From NCBI GenBank assembly GCA_034509425.1, contig JAVTVJ010000542.1, positions 434,001-498,000 of the forward strand: 64,000 bases of DNA, read 5' to 3'. Source of the DNA: Eopsaltria australis (taxonomy: Eukaryota > Chordata > Aves > Passeriformes > Petroicidae). Positions 36,254-51,200 of this stretch are shown piece by piece. Each line of letters starts with the position of its first letter. Positions within the stretch are counted from its first letter, which is position 1. The translations under genes and the position numbers were made by a program. A model generated the notes under the pieces. The model searched no databases and had not been told where the DNA came from. It was given only the letters and a program-made list of their open reading frames with translations.

Positions 36254-38235
36254 CTTGCAGCCTCCAGATCAGGCTGGGCCCATCAGAGTTCTGCTCTTTT
36301 ATTCCTGCTCCTGCTTCATGGTTAAAAATGGGATGAAGCTCCTGCACCTTCTTGATTTTACTGCAGAGGATGGTTAGAAGTCCTCTGGGTTGGGGCTCTT
36401 TGCTCTTGGGAGCACCAGGGGAGAGTGGCAAGGAGAGGGAGAGGCTTTGCATCCGCTGATAAACCCCTGGGACAGGGAGAGCAGCTCCATGAGGCAGGAA
36501 AGAGGCCTGCAAAGGGCACACAGCAGGAAATCCCTGCTGTTGGGGAGATAATGGGGAGCTCCAGCCACTCCTGCCCCACCAAAAGCTGCCTTTTCCCAGA
36601 GCTGAGCAGTCCCACCCTGCACAATCCCCACTGTGCCCGGGATAAGAACGTGGAGCAGCACATGGAGCTGCTGGTTGTGCCCAGAGGACAGCTCAGATAA
36701 TGCAGTGACAGGGACTGGCAGGTGTTAACTGAACCTTAAGGTCCTTTTCTGCCTGGTCCCCTCTTCTCTGACCCCCTGAGCAGGTCCTTTCTGTGCTCTC
36801 TTCTGCTCCCAAATCCTCTCCCATCTCGCGTGTCCAAGCCCCAGAGTGGCCCTGGCCATCGAGTGCACAGCCCAGTGGGACAGGAGGCCACAGCTGGAGA
36901 GGGAGCTGGGTTTTGGGCTGTTCCCCGCAGACCTGGCCTGGCTCTGCTGGGGAGGAAGGACAGGAGCTGGAGCCCAGGCAGTAGGAACTGTAAATTTGGT
37001 TTGGCAACCTGAGGAGCAGCTCGTTTCTTTCTCCTCTCCTTATGAATGGCCTCTTCTGTGAAGGTTGCAAATCTGAGCCTGGCTGCTGTTTGATGAGATT
37101 CTTCTATTCCAAGGAGAAAGTGATCCTATTTCCTTTGCTTTCACCATATTCCCACATCCTTGTGTCGAGAGGTGGAGTTCCACTGGCAGGGAGAGGGAAG
37201 ATGCAATGTTGGATGTTTTGCTTTTGTGATTCTCTCAGGATTTATGAACCATTACAGAATGACTCATGTGGCCACATATTTTCCATGCCTCAGCCAGGAT
37301 CCTTTCCATGCTCTGTGTATGCAAAAAATTAGCCATAATCAGGTTCAGATAGTGTGCAAATCACAGCCCTGCTTCCTATGGGCAGGTCTCTGGAGGGGAG
37401 CAGGGAGGGGTTACTCATCGCTGCATCCTTCATTTTTCAGATGCTGTGTGATCTTTAGTGCCTGCCTTGGATGCAGAACAGCTTGCCTGAAAATTCTGAT
37501 GCCAGAGGTTTGTCACGGCTTGTTAACATCTCTTTAAGTCGTGTGATCCCTGCCCTGTGGGGTAACAATTTGGTTTTAAAGTAATTCATTGTGCAATAGA
37601 TCATCTCCTGGGAGCGGGGGCTCTTTTATTCCGTGGCTCTGAACCCGAAAGATGTAATGCTGGAGAACAGGCTGGGGATTGCAGAGCTCAGAGGGAGGGT
37701 ACTGACACCACCTGGCCTGTCCCATACATCCTGGAGGCTTGGAAGAGCAAACTGTGGTGGGTAAAGGATGGGATTTGCCATTGCTGCTCCTTTCCAGCAT
37801 CTCCAGAGGGTTCCTGAGCAGCAGCTCGGAGCTGTCTCTGCAGGCTCTGAATGTACAAGGTGCCCTCAAATCTCAAACATTCCTCTCCTTCTCCCTGGGC
37901 CAGCCTGAGGCTCTCCATGGCTCCAGGGAATTCCCTCCTCTCCCTCCTGCTCATCCCACAGCTCTCCTGTTCCTCTGGGATCCCACCCAACCTTTTCCCT
38001 GGGTGATCCCACACTTTCTCCTCAGCCCCAAGGCTCCTGAGGAGGGAGGGATTTCTGCTCTTCTGCTTGCCTGCAGTTTGCACTTCACGCAGTAAAACCA
38101 CGTGAAGACATCTTCCAGGAATGTTTGAAGCAGATTAACACCCCTACAACTCACTCAGTGATCTGGAACAGCTTCTTGGGGGCCTTTCTCAGCAAGGTAG
38201 TGACACTGGAGTGGGGGCTACCTGGCCTGACACAG

Positions 38236-38304
38236 CCATCATCATCATCATCATCATCATCGTCATCATCAATCATCATCGTCATCATCATCATCATCAT
38301 CATC
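38236..38304. repeat. (ATC)n microsatellite
   Basis: About 23 ATC triplets with a few interruptions (CGTC, AATC). Confidence 0.95.
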
Positions 38305-39280
38305 CCATTTCAGATTCAGAACTCTTTGGATTCTTTCTTTAGCCCAGGTTAAGGGTTGCTAGACTTTAATTTACTCTTTAAATTGAATGGGTAGAACACT
38401 GAGCTGGTTCTAATCCAGAGCAATGACAGAACATGAAGAAAACCCCAACTGATGTCTGCTCACACAGTTCTAGACCCCCTCACTGGTTCACAGCCCTGAC
38501 TCTCCTGGTGCATCCCTGTGATGTGGGAACACGTTTAAAAAGTCCTGGAATGTTAAATGCTGAACTCAGGTATTCCCTTTAGCAACTCTGAGTTTAATTG
38601 TGCAAACCATTTATACCTATTCCATCCTGCAAACCTGAGGGATGTTTTTGAGCGGCTTGCAGAGTTCTCCACTCGCTGAGATCTCCAAGTGCTCTCATGT
38701 CACATCTGGCTGTGCCTCCCCTCCAGCACAGGGAGCATCCCCTTTGTGACAGGGCCAAGACAAGACTTGTGCAAAGTGGGCTGTGCCCTCTGAGACCCCA
38801 CCACCACCATTTTAATCAAATGATTCCGTGCAGTGGATGCACCAGAGGATTGTTATTGGGAGAACAACACTTTGTTTCCCTGTGAGCGAGCAGGGGCTGC
38901 ACAGAGAGCAGAGCTGCCTTTTGTTATGGCAACGGAAGTGTTGGGGATGATGTAAAGGAAACTCCTATCAGCCCTGGGTCACATCACTACGGCTTCATTT
39001 GCAAAATCCACTCATTCATTTGTCGTGCAGAGCTCACAGGGAATGCAGCTCAACATGTTATTATTAGCCAGGAATTCGGGGAGGTTGAGGAAAGGCGGGT
39101 GGAGGGTTATTTTCATGGTTGCAGTTGTGTTGTCTTAACCTGGAGCAGATGTTGCTTGTGGGGCTGGGAACTGGAATCAGCCCCTTCTCCTGAGCCCTGC
39201 TTGTGTTCAGGGTGTGACTCCTGGGGCCTGGGCTGTGCCTCACCTCTGGCAGAGGTGCTGTGAGGAAGGAACCAGGCTGC

Positions 39281-39510
39281 AGGAGGGCACAATCCCAGAG
39301 CTGGCAGGGACCCACAAGGATCAAATCCAGCCCCTGGCCCTGCACAGACACCCCAACAACCCCACCCTGAGCATCCCTGGAGCTCTGGCAGCCTCGGGGC
39401 CGGGACCATTTCCTGGGGAGCCTGGGCAGTGCCCCAGCACCGTCGGGGGGAAGAACCTTTCCCTGAGATCCATCCCAAGCCCTGACACAGCTCCAGCCCT
39501 TCCAATGCTT
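39281..39510 (-). repeat. CR1 LINE fragment, young-looking subfamily, reverse orientation
   Basis: Reverse complement of the CR1 copy near 28.65 kb: GGGACCCACAAGGATCAAAT at one end and CCCAAGCCCTGACACAGCTC at the other. Lies beyond the likely SIN3B poly(A) site. Confidence 0.92.
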
Positions 39511-39899
39511 GCTTTTTAAAGCTCTTTCTGTGTGGAGCAACTGTGCCACCCCCTGGACTCCCTGTTCCCCTCCAGCCACGGGCCTTGGCTCCAGGAGAGG
39601 TTTTGGCAGCTCCCACGTGAGTGCAGCCCCAGCTCCTGCGTGGATCTCTGCTTGCAGGAAATGTATTTCCCTTTTCCATAGCGAGTGCACTGCTCACACC
39701 CTCACACAGCACTTGCTGACACACAGCTGCACCAGCACATCCTGCAGCCTGGCCAGGAGCTGCTCATTCAACCTTTCAGTTGCATTTTTCTGCCATTTAA
39801 AACCCAGTTTCAGGTACAAGACAATCAGTTCTAGGGGCTGTCACGAAGTTTAAAGCAGTTGAAAAGAAATTTACAACAGCGAGAGCTGGAGACTTTTAA

Positions 39900-42240
39900 A
39901 ATCAATATTTTATTTTACTTGAATGTGCAAATAAATATAAAAAAAACTACATTCAAGGAGCTGGCAAAGCAATTACAAGCCCAAAAGCAAAGATCCTTCA
40001 AACAAATGGAAGAACAAACTCTTGACTCAAGGTCGTGCAGATAACACAGCTGAAACCCTCAGACACGAACAAGCCCCTCTCAAACCTGCCTGATATTCCC
40101 TTCACACCCTTGCTACTCTCAGCTTCGAGACAATAGCACTGAAAAAGGGCAAAAGTCTTGCTTAATCCATTCAGATTATAAATTAAGGTTTACAAAATAA
40201 GGATGCTTAAAAATACCTGAAGTACACTTAGAATGGGTTGATGGAACAGGACGGTGCCCAGGGGTGTTCGCCCACCTTGGGACACCTGGAATCAAACGCG
40301 TTTTAAGCCACAAAGTTGCCACCTATTTTCTAGTAAACAGTTTTCTGTATCATAAAACCATAAAATTTGGCACAATTGTCATCTCCACTGGGAGACAGCA
40401 GAGAGGTGAGCAGGACTGAGGTGTGTTTTGGTGAGCTGGCTGCAAGGGGAAGGGGGACACTGTGCTTTGCACTGGGCTTGTCCCCCTGCTCCCCCCAGCC
40501 CTTGCAGAGCCACGTGGTCTCTTATCACTCCCTGCAAGGAGGGCAGGGAAGAACCTTCAGATCATTTCAGGAACCAAAGTTTAGCAGAGATCCAGACGAG
40601 GAGAACACGGGTTCTTGATGAAAAGTCTCTGCTGGCAGTGGTTGTGCAAGTGGCCACGAATGCCAGAGAGTGGCCTCCCTCCTTCCCTCCCACAGATTAT
40701 TTTGCAAAAAAGACAAAGACTCAGGACAGTTTTCTATTAAACGTACCCCAAAGGCCAATTTTTCTACTGTCAAGTGAGACAATTGCGAAACCAAATGTCG
40801 TACAGTGGAAATAACCCAGGACAAATCCTACAGGCTGCTCCTTAGGTCTGGCAGAAATCATAACCTGAAAATCAAAGCCACAGAAAGTTTCAGGGTGGGG
40901 GGGTTATTGCCCCAAAAGCCAGGGGAAAGTTGGAAGCAAAGCTGAAAGGAGGCTGGGAAAGCCTCAAAATGTTATGTTTGTAATACACTCCACAGACACC
41001 GTGCTGGCCCCCCCTGAAAAACAGGAGTGAAGTCACAGTGGGGCTGCAGGACAGACACGAGTACATTTCCTTGATTTCTCACTAGATGAAGTCAGATGTG
41101 GTGCCCTGCACAGATCAGGACAGGCTGTGTTAGGTTTCATAGCAGAAAAAGCTTCGACAGCAGCACGGATGCTCATCTGGGATGGCTGTGGCTGGATCTC
41201 ACGCTGCTCCTCGCAGGTTCCCGTGTGTCCCTGCAAACCCAGCGCCTGTGCTGACCCAGCAGAAACAGAAGAGTCCAAGGGCCGGAGCTCAGCTCTCAGC
41301 TGCGCTCCGGGAGCTCCATCTGCCGATGTCAGCGATGTGCTGCAGCCCCGCGGAGCGCCGGGGGCCGGGCCCGCACGGGGAACCGCCGGGGAACGCCCAG
41401 CTCCGGAGCTGCCCACCAACATGCAAAACACAAACCCAAAAATCAGGCCAGACCTCGCAATGGACATTCCTCCCCACGGATATTCCTCTCCCCATGGATA
41501 TTCCAGAAGGCAGAGTCTGCAGCAAGTCCTCAGCTCCCAAAGCAACACCAGCAGCTGGGGGGGTCTCAGGCTGGGCATCGCTCCCATCCCAGCACCACAG
41601 CTCAGGGTTCTTCCCCTCAGCTCATGCTCCAGAACACTTGATTGATGAGGGAGAGTCAGAGCCTTGAGTGCTGGCCATCCCCGTGTCAGTTTTGGCATTT
41701 TTCTCACCAGAGCACCAGGAACAAGAGTCATTTGTTGCCTTGTTGGTTCACAGGGATAACAAAGCCCCCCCGTGCCGGGGGCTCTCGGCCCTGCTGGCAC
41801 TCCCAGGGCACAGAGTGAAGAGTTCTGCAGGCTCCAAGACAGCACAAAGTCAGGAAGATTGGGAATATCAACCCCTTCGAAGTGGAAGCAGCTGCCAGCA
41901 TCTGCTCAAACACCAGCCCAGCTCCACCTCTCTCCAGCAAAGCCACCAGTGGTAGTTCACCCCCTCACTGAGCTGGTCAGTAGTGACCTAAAGCCAGGAA
42001 ACTACTAAAAAGTGTGTGGCAATGCCAAGAGCCCCCTTCCCATTAAAAGCTTTTAAAAGTCTCTTCATGATGGCTGGAGGATTACACTGCAAGGAGACAA
42101 GTCTATGCCACATGGAAAATACATGATAATCCAAAGTAAAATGCTGTTTGGATAAATATCATTAATACATACATTGCATTCCCACCACTATTCTCATAGC
42201 AAATGTGCTTCACCAGCAACGCTCTGCCTTGTCTGGGTGC
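39900..42240 (-). terminator. SIN3B: Probable SIN3B 3' UTR with poly(A) signal
   Basis: From the SIN3B stop at 42241-42243 downstream, the sequence has no further exon. A minus-strand AATAAA is read at 39909-39914, which would give a 3' UTR of about 2.3 kb. A 270-codon minus-strand ORF at 41033-41845 lies inside this UTR and shows no domain. The polyadenylation site is inferred. Confidence 0.45.
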
Positions 42241-45200
42241 TCAGGGTGAAGCGGGACGGCGGCTGTACTGGACTCTGTATCTGTTCACTGGCACCCCGTG
42301 GACATTCACTGTCTCACAGGTGGTTTTGCAGGGCACCATCTCCTCATCCTCATCCCCCATCAGCCAGTCTTGAACCACATCCACGGCCTCCATGGACACG
42401 TTCTCCTCCAGCCACCGGTTGTGCCACTCCTCGAACTGCTGGTGGTGCTTCAGCAGCACCACGGGCTGGACCTGGGAGCAGGGCAGTAAAGATCACTGAG
42501 AGCATCCTGGAGAAAAAGCTAAAGCCCTCAGCTCTGCCTGAGGTGTGCAATGCTTTGGGCACAACACAAAACAGGAAACCACAGACCTGCGTTTAACCAT
42601 CCCTATTTCCTAATGCTTGCCACTCCCACTGAAAATTTGCATGTAGAGAAAAGGCTGCTAAACTAATCCAAAGTACAGAGCATTTACCAGCTCTCCTCCA
42701 TGTTACACCCCCACACAGAGCAGTAACTTCTGGGTGTAGCCTGCAGGAATTCAGACACAAGAATTATTGGTCCCTCCATTTTTGCTCCCACCCCCAACCT
42801 CTGCTACTGCCCAGGCTGCAGAGGGAGCAGAAGGGAGATGTACCTGCTTGGCTCTGCAGAGAGCTCCCCTCCTGTACATGTAATCCTCGGAGTTCATGAT
42901 GAACATCATCTTGTGGGTGTTGAGCTTGAAGCGACAGTCGACGTTGCAGGCGCTCTCCACCCCGATCAGGCGCTTCCAGGAGCTCTTGACCTCGCTGCGC
43001 AGGGCCCTCACCTGCTTGCACTGCCACTTGCGAAACTTCTTCAGGTTCCTGGAGCAAAACAAGCATGACAAAGCATGTGTCACACCTGGTTCACTGCCCT
43101 CCTCAGCTGGCAGGGCTCACAGCACACGGATGGAGCTCGTATTGGCACGTTTTGTTTTTCAGGCTCTCTCCAGGGTCTTTCTCCGTATCCTCTGACAAAT
43201 ATTTAGTGAAAAGGAAGCAAAGCAGACCCAGAACCCATTCTACTCCATTTCAAACACAGTTCCATGAACAAGCCTCAGTGCAGTGGTCACTAATTTGTCT
43301 TTCAGCATCCCTGTGCAGCTCACTGGCCTGGAGCAGCCCCTCAAAGGTGAGAGCATTTCCATGGGGCTGGCACATCACCCCAAGCCCTGGAACAGGGCAG
43401 GGAGGAGGCAGCAGCAGCTGCTGCAGGTGTGGCTCAGGGCAGGGAGCAGCTCACCTTTGCAGAAAGACCGGTTTCAGGAGGAAGCCATCGTTCTGGTTGT
43501 TGGGAGCTCCTTCCACCCCAACGTACTGCTCCATGTAGTTTGCCAGGTGCTACACAAGGGAGATCAGTTCCAGTGAGATCTCACTTCATCAGGACAAACA
43601 TCACTGCAAAGAACCTGTTTGTTTCCAAGCTGTTTATTCTGAGGCTGATTTATGTCGAACCTCTTTTGCTAACACACCACTTCTGTCAACAGCCACAGCC
43701 CCACATCATCTGCCCACCTCCCAGGCAAACTCATCCTCCTGGCAAAGTCTCACATCTTGGAACCAGAAAGCAAGGAAAGCATTCTTAGACCTCTGCTTTG
43801 TGGTACACAGATTCCATGGCCATTGTGGTATTACCTGGACCTCCACAGGATCTTCTGTCTGGGTTTCTTCCGTATCCAGCAGCTCAATGGTCATGATCAC
43901 CTGTCCTTTCCTCTGGAGAAACATTACCTGTGATAAAGTTACAGAAAATATTTGCCACGGGGGTTCACAATAAAAAGGTGCATATTCACAAGTCATTTGG
44001 ACAACAAATAGAAGCTAGGAAAGAAGCAGCAGGGCTTCTCAGTGAGCCACAATGTCCCCTCACTGTCTGTGCTCTGATTTTGGTACCTTCTCTCCATATT
44101 GCTCACTCTCTCACCTTGGAGCTCCCAAACCCACTTCTCCCAGGCCAAGTGCCACCAGGGAGATTTTCTGAAGTTTTTCAGGGATTTTGTGAAGTTCCCT
44201 GGCAGCAAGGTCCTACCTTGAAGCAGTTCTCATCTGCCATGCACCGTTCAGCCTTCCACTGGTAGCTGGTCTCCTTTGCTGCCCGGACACAGCGGGAGGA
44301 CAAATTACCCCCAGCAGCTCCTCGCTTCCTCTCGTTCAGGTAGAGCTCAACCACCTTCAAGCAGATGTCATCGCTCACTAGATGGTGAAGCTTCCATTAA
44401 AAAAGGGGGAATTCAGTCAGCAAGCCTGGGCCAAGAGTTAACTCTAGTGTGTCATGAAAGGAGTACAAAACTCAGCATGGCATCACACTCAGCTAAAGCA
44501 GCAAACTCCAGAGACTTCCCACATTTCACTCTCTTTTTCATGACTTGGCAATAAAAGGAACAGAGGAGAGTGAAGAGTGAGGGGCTGATATGCCTTAATT
44601 TGAAAACTACAGCTGGAAGGCAGATTTGAGTAAGAAGGACAGGACATTTTCTGTCTTGCCTTAGGTGTATTTTGAGTATGGCAGAATTTTGAAAAGACAA
44701 GAACTCAAAAAACATTGGGAAAGGCCAGAAAGAGTAAACCCCCTAAGGAGGTGCCTGTATGGAAGCTGAATTCTCTCACTAAACTTCTGCTGGGGTGTTT
44801 CCCTGTCAGATATAACTTGTGCCTGACTTTGCTCCGAGCTCAGTGCCCCGTGGCTCTGCAGGGCAGTGGGAGAAGCCTGGCTGTGTGTGAGGGGTGATGT
44901 GCAGCCCCAGCCCAGCCCAGCTGAGCCCAGCCCAGCTGAGCCCAGCCCAGCCCAGCCCTCACCTGGCGCACGATGTTCTGCACCAGCTTGTCCATGGTGA
45001 AGCCGATGTAGGCGTGGATGGTGAACATCTCGCGCAGGGTGTCCTCGTACTGCGTGGGGTCGATGTTCCCGTCCAGCAGGCTCCTCACCATGTCCAGGAA
45101 GGCTGGGTAGTACTCCTCCAGCTCCACCTCACCTGGCCAGGGGAAAGGACACTCGTTTAACACATGGAAAAGGCAGAGTGAAGTCAGGCAGTGCAAGAGG

Positions 45201-48200
45201 CAGCACTGCTCAAGAGCCATGAAACCCAGTGAAAAGAGTGACATTACAGACAGGCACTTCCCTGCCAGGTGCCCTGACAGGCTGGGACAGTTTCCCTCAT
45301 GCACTTCCAGGACTGCCCCGGGCAATAACCATTTTTTTGGGGGGCTGTTTACATTGTAAATCAAAGTAATGGGTCCCTACAGTGAGGCACCTGAGAACAC
45401 CAGGGCACAGTGGGCTGGCAGGAGGTCTCTGAACCAGCTCATAACACCCTGGCTGCCCTGCTGAAGGAGCTGCATCCACAACCCACAAATAGAGCAGAGG
45501 ATGCACCTCCACACCCCTCCCAGAGCTGCCTGCTGGTCCCAGTGACTCACACACACACAATGCAACCAGGGCATTAAGAGTGGACTAAGCCCTGCATTAT
45601 TCTTACTTGGTTGTTTCAGTCTTAGCTCCATGGCTGGATCATTGGTTTTTTCTTTCCTCCCTTCACAGAGGAGCTTCTCTCTCTCTTTCTCAGTCCGATA
45701 TTCCAGGAGCTGCTTCTGGGCCTGGCGATAAATCTTTAGGAGCCGGGAGCACAGAGTCTGGTGAAGGCGGAGGAAGAAATACCAATTATTGTTGACAAAG
45801 AAGAGGCTGTAAACATCATCCAGGGTGTTGTGGGGCTCAGCAGCTGTAACATCACAGAAGGTCGCTTTGGTCTCCAAAGGGCTGCTTGGAGGCCCAGGCA
45901 CGTGTTTTTTCCGCAGCTCAGGAGTATCCAGGTTCTGCCCCTGGTGGTTTTCTCTGTCCTCATCTGTTGATTCCTCAGAAATGTTGTGCTCGGGTGGCTG
46001 AGAGAAGAACAGCTCAGGTATGAAGTGATGCACAATCTGCCTGATGGTTGCCTGATCCTCCTTTTGGATGGTGGGCTGCCTCTTCACGTAATAGCTGATA
46101 AGAGATGCTGCATCTTCCAAAATCTGCTTGTCTTCATAGATGAAGATAAGATGAGGCTCGTTGGTGGACGAACTCCTCCCCTCTGAATGCTGCTCCTGAT
46201 GCTGTAATCAAGAGACAAACAGATAAAGATCCTTCCAATCCATGCTCAAGAGCCATTCCTGGCAGGATGAATAAGCCAGTATGAACACTGTGCTTGGGAC
46301 AGCTGTTTTAGACAGAGGAATCTCCTCATTTCCAAGCACTTCCACAGGGGCCCAGGAGCTGTGGACACATCCAGGGGACACTGCCAAGGGAGGGGGGTCA
46401 TTCCCTGTCACACACACCTCGTCATAGACGCTCTCAATTTCATTCAGCAAGCTCTTGGAGCGCAGAGCTTTGGTGTCATTCTGCTTGAAGTTGACAGCCT
46501 GGTGGTCCAGGGATTTCAAATAGGCTTTCTCATACTGCTCCCTCCAGATCTTGTTGAAGCCCTGCTGGGCCTCCCTCCATTCCTCCTCTTTTGCTTTCAA
46601 TCTGCATAAATGAACAGTCCAGTTCAGAGAGACAGGCACAGAAACACACCCAAAGCATTTTAATGTAGCCAACTGTGGTGCAGCAAGAAGTTTTCAGTGG
46701 AAAACTGGAATTTATTCCTGGAAGCAATAAATAAATTTGAGAAGGCAGCACCAGTGATAACGAATTATCCTTTGAAACAACACCTACAGGAAACAATTCA
46801 CAGAATCACAAAATCATTGAGGTTGGAAAAGATCTCTGAGATAATTGAGTCCAACCTTTGACCTATCACTGCCTTGACAATCAGACCAGAGAACCAAGTG
46901 CCACATCCAGGTGGTTTTTTAACACCTCCAGGGATGGTGACTCCAGCACCTCCCTGGGCAGCCCCTTCCAGTCTTTAACAACCCTTTCTGTCAAGAAACA
47001 CCCCCTGACATCCAGCCAGAACTTCCAATAGCACAGCCTGAGGCTACGTCCTCTCATCCAGCTGTTTAAAAATGCTTCAAAAATCCTTTATCAGCCTCTA
47101 AAAGAACACAGCACAATGGGAATCACCTCTTGAGAACCACAGGGACAGCAGTAACTGGGTTTTTCTTAAGACTCTCGATGATCTCGGGTGCTTTGTCGCC
47201 GTAGATGCGGTAGATGGCCCGGCGCTGGATCACCTCTGAGGTTCCCCCCAGACAATCATCCAAACGAAACTTCTCCTGATCCTCCTGGGTCAGGCGGGAC
47301 AGCTTTTTCTGCACGCTCTCCAGCACACGGATTGTGGCTAAATTGGTCTCCAGGACAACATCCAGCTGTTGAGAGTTCCCAGAAAACACAGTCAGAACAG
47401 GCAGAGCAGGAACATGGAGAGCAGCAGCAGCAGCCCAGGTTTGTGGGAGGTGTTCCAGCCCCGTGGGGTGGAGCCAGGAAGCAGCAGGAAGGTTTTTACT
47501 GGAAAAGAGACCTCTGCCAGTTCTCCCAAAGGTCACATGCAATTTAGAACTGGACTCGTGCCTAGGCAGAACTATTAGACTCCAAGCACAACACACCAAA
47601 CTCCATCTCAAACCAACAAACGCCAACAGAACCTTCAGGAACTGGCCATGAATTAATTCAGCAAAATGCAGAGGTTTTGATTTCTGAGGGAGCAGAAAGG
47701 GAGCTGAGCAGCACAGGTACCTCAAAGCGCTCGTCCTCACAGCGGTGCAGCTGCTCCTCATACGGAGTCTTCTTGGAGCTGACAAAAGTGGAGTCTTCAG
47801 ACCAGGATGGAAACGAAACCCAGGTATCATTTAACACCTGCAACAGTGCAGAGTCGTGACATTGAGCAGGGCCTTGTGAGCCCAGAGCTGTTCTCATGGG
47901 GTTTTCTCTCTTGTCTTTTTGCATAGTTCTTCCCTGAGGGTCTGTAGGACATTCCAGACCTAATTCCCAGGTCACTGCTCCCCAGATTTGAGATCTGTGT
48001 GGAACTGCCAGGGCCCTGCTCAGAACACTCAAAAACACCTTCATTATCACCCCAAACACAGAGATCACAGTGATCAGCAGCTGTAAATAAAGGAGCTCCC
48101 CACAACAGTGGGAATGGTGCCTCAGGCACTGCCCCACAGGGCTCTTCCAGAGAAAAATTGTTCCTAAAAGCTGTACTGGCCTACTTTTAGAAAATTAATT

Positions 48201-51200
48201 CCAGGGTATTTAATATCCTTTTCTGTCTACAGGAATAAATTTCTGTCTGCACATAGACTCAAAAGGTACTAAAGATGTGATTTGAGATGGGTTTAGATAG
48301 AATTAGTGAAATGTGGGTACTATTTCAATAAACTGGCTGAATAAATTGAATCAGCACTGAAGAGGGGACTCCACATGCAGCAGCTGTGGCACGAACAGCC
48401 CCACTCCAATTTTGATGGGTGTTCAGGGACTGAAGAGCCTGAGCCCAGAGTACCTCCTTGCAAATGGCTGTTCTCCCACTGCACTTGGGCTGCTGGTAGG
48501 TTTTGGGGAGGGCTCGGTAACTGGATCCGATGCGTTTGCAGGAAGCGTAATCGATTTCCCGGCTCATTCCATCCCCGGAGCGGTCGCTCAGCGGAGAAGC
48601 AAAGGAAAGCTCTTTCACACCGAGGAAGGACTTGAACTGTGCAAAGAGTTCTGGGAATTTCCTTCAAAAACACAAGTGTTTTGTTATTTCGCTGTGACAG
48701 TTTTAGGGTGGTTAATGTGTGTCATAAAAGGGAGGCAGAAACATCGAAACAAACTCAGCACTGCAGGGAGAAATCTTTCACCAACATCTCACCCCTCTTA
48801 TCATTCTCTCTGAATTGCTTTAGGGGTTTTTTGGTTTTGACTTAAGGTAGGAAAATGATTTCCCTTCACTACACAAACACTCCCGTTAAGTGCCTGAGGA
48901 AAAACTGATCCTTGCCATTTGACTCTCCCTCTTCTGCTGCAAGCCAAGCAGCTCAGGAGGCTCACAGCAGAGCTGGAGCTATTTATCCTTCCCACAGCCC
49001 TGCTCTCAGATTTCATGTTTATACCTTTGTTACACTTTGAGATATTAAACAGGGAGTGTGAACAGACAGAAGAAAATATCTTCCTCACAATATTCATTAA
49101 GTGCCCTATAGATGAATTTAAAGGTTCAGATTTTATTGCTCCTCATTTTGGATTAACCTTCAATTTCTTGCGCGCTACCCTGGAGATACTTCTAAGTTAA
49201 ATCCAAAACTTCCATTACAAAGTTCACAATGTGTCCAAAAATAACGGAGTAGGACTTACAAAGAACCACAGGGCAGAGAGGTAAGTTAGTAACTTACCCT
49301 AAAAAGGGTGTAACAAGCTGGAGCAACTCAGAGCCAGAGACCAACTCCTGGTTGAAGAGAGCAATGCAACGGAGAAAATTCTCATAGACCTCCTGACTCT
49401 TGAGCACCCTGCGCACCTGCAGCAGTTTGGAGAGATGATCACAGCACCTGAATGCCACTTGTATGTAGAAATTTATTCATTATCAGTCTATTCATCTTCC
49501 AAATACACCTATTTTAACTTCTGTCGGTCTTTCTCTACCACTTGAAAAGTCAGGGAATGTCTTAAGTGCTGACACACAAATTTGTACAATTAACAACCAC
49601 ATAAAAGGCTGAAGATAAGCCCAGAGAAAGTGAGAAAAGGACAAAAACTGACCTTATCAAAGAAGGAAAACTCTTGCAGTGTCCCATATTTCCCCACTGT
49701 CGCCACTGACAGATCTTTGGTACCTCGCAGCTTCATTTTCTTCTGTTAAAAGAACAAGCAGTTACATTTAAAATGTTGTGACTCAAATGCCATCAAATTC
49801 CTCTCTGTTGACACAGAACAGCTCCCTGCAAAGGCTGAGACCCTGTCAGTGATCTGGCATTGCTGTGTCACGTCCTCACAGCAATCTCTGTCAAATGTCT
49901 CCCAGCTAAGAAGAAACAACAAAAAAAAAGAGAATCACTTGAGATTCTGCATAGAAGCAATAGATTGTCCCTTTCCAGGGCCAACACTTAGCACAGAAAG
50001 TTGTGATATTCAGTATCAAACATGTTACTACACACATTTCAGCATGCATTAAAAAATCCCTTTATCTACAGCAATTAAAATAACTCAAAATTTTGTTTCT
50101 CATACACCAACATACATCAAAGACACTACTCATCACACCTTTATCTCAGCAATCACTAAGCACAAGTAATATCAGGTTATTCCAAGTTTTTACTTGCTGC
50201 AAGATACCTTTGCTGGGCCAGAAACAGGACGCAGCAGCAGCGGCCTGGATCTCTTCTTGCTGTGCTCCAGATTCTTCTCATGCTCAGTTTTCTGGACACT
50301 GTTCACTTCACATGGTCCATTTCCTGTGAACTGAAGTAAATAAATAACGATTTCAACATTCTCCTCTGAAATAAGGAGTCCTAACAGGACACAGAGCACG
50401 TGGTTAAGTCACCTGCTCTGAGAAAATCCAAACAATGAAGAGGAGCAATGTTCATTACTGGTTGTATGATTTTCCATGTTTTGCACATTCTACATGCAGA
50501 CAGAGCATTCAGTGTCCTGCCCTGCTCTCAGCACGTACCAAAGATCTTTTTGCCTCTGGGAGGAACTGTCCAAACTCGGAGAGCAGATCCTCCTGTCCCC
50601 GGAACAGATTGGCCACTTCAGTGAACACTTCCTCCTCTGACATGCCCCGGAAGGGTCGGCCCTTGGTGTTCAGCTGTTCTTTCTGGAAAGATGCACACAG
50701 ATGTTCAACAGAGTCAAAAGATTCCTCACATTGACAGAAAACTCACCCTGAGCCAGAAACACCAATGCCACAGAACTTGAAAGGACTCTGAGCCAGCCCC
50801 AAGTTCTTACAGGACCACAAAATCAGCTGAAGGTGAGTAAAGACAGATCTGGCTACAACCTCTCTACACCCTGCAAAGTTCCACGATTTTCACACTTTTT
50901 GTCATTTCCTGTGAATATCTACAAGGCATTTGTCAGATAAATGGGAACTCTAAGTCTGTTCAACAGGCAGAGATTAAATTTGACAACCACGACTCCAACA
51001 GCTCCAGTGCCAACCCACCACCTCTTCCACGGAAGACTTTTTACCTGATAAGTGTGAAGGATTTCTAGAAAGGATCTGTAAATCTCTGGATGGTCAAGGA
51101 AACGTGTTTTGATCTTATTCACGTAGCTGATGGCATTATTGAACTCCACGGAATCAGATTCCAGGGGAATTTGGGATTTATCCTCTTTGTAGGGAAGCTG

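Larger units (their letters stand above)
35570..39899. other. Intergenic region between F2RL3 (5' end) and SIN3B (3' end)
   Basis: The F2RL3 promoter must lie just above 35,570, but no TATA box or clear motif cluster was identified. The region holds a 52-bp tandem repeat, an (ATC)n microsatellite and one CR1 fragment. No gene was recognised. Confidence 0.5.

Noticed and set aside
39064..39724. 208- and 203-codon minus-strand ORFs, and similar peptides near 28.65 and 53.0 kb
   Set aside because: The shared peptide ([15 protein letters not shown]) comes from translated CR1 repeat, not a gene family.
41033..41845. 270-codon minus-strand ORF
   Set aside because: Lies in the SIN3B 3' UTR; no recognisable domain, no splice logic and low-complexity composition.
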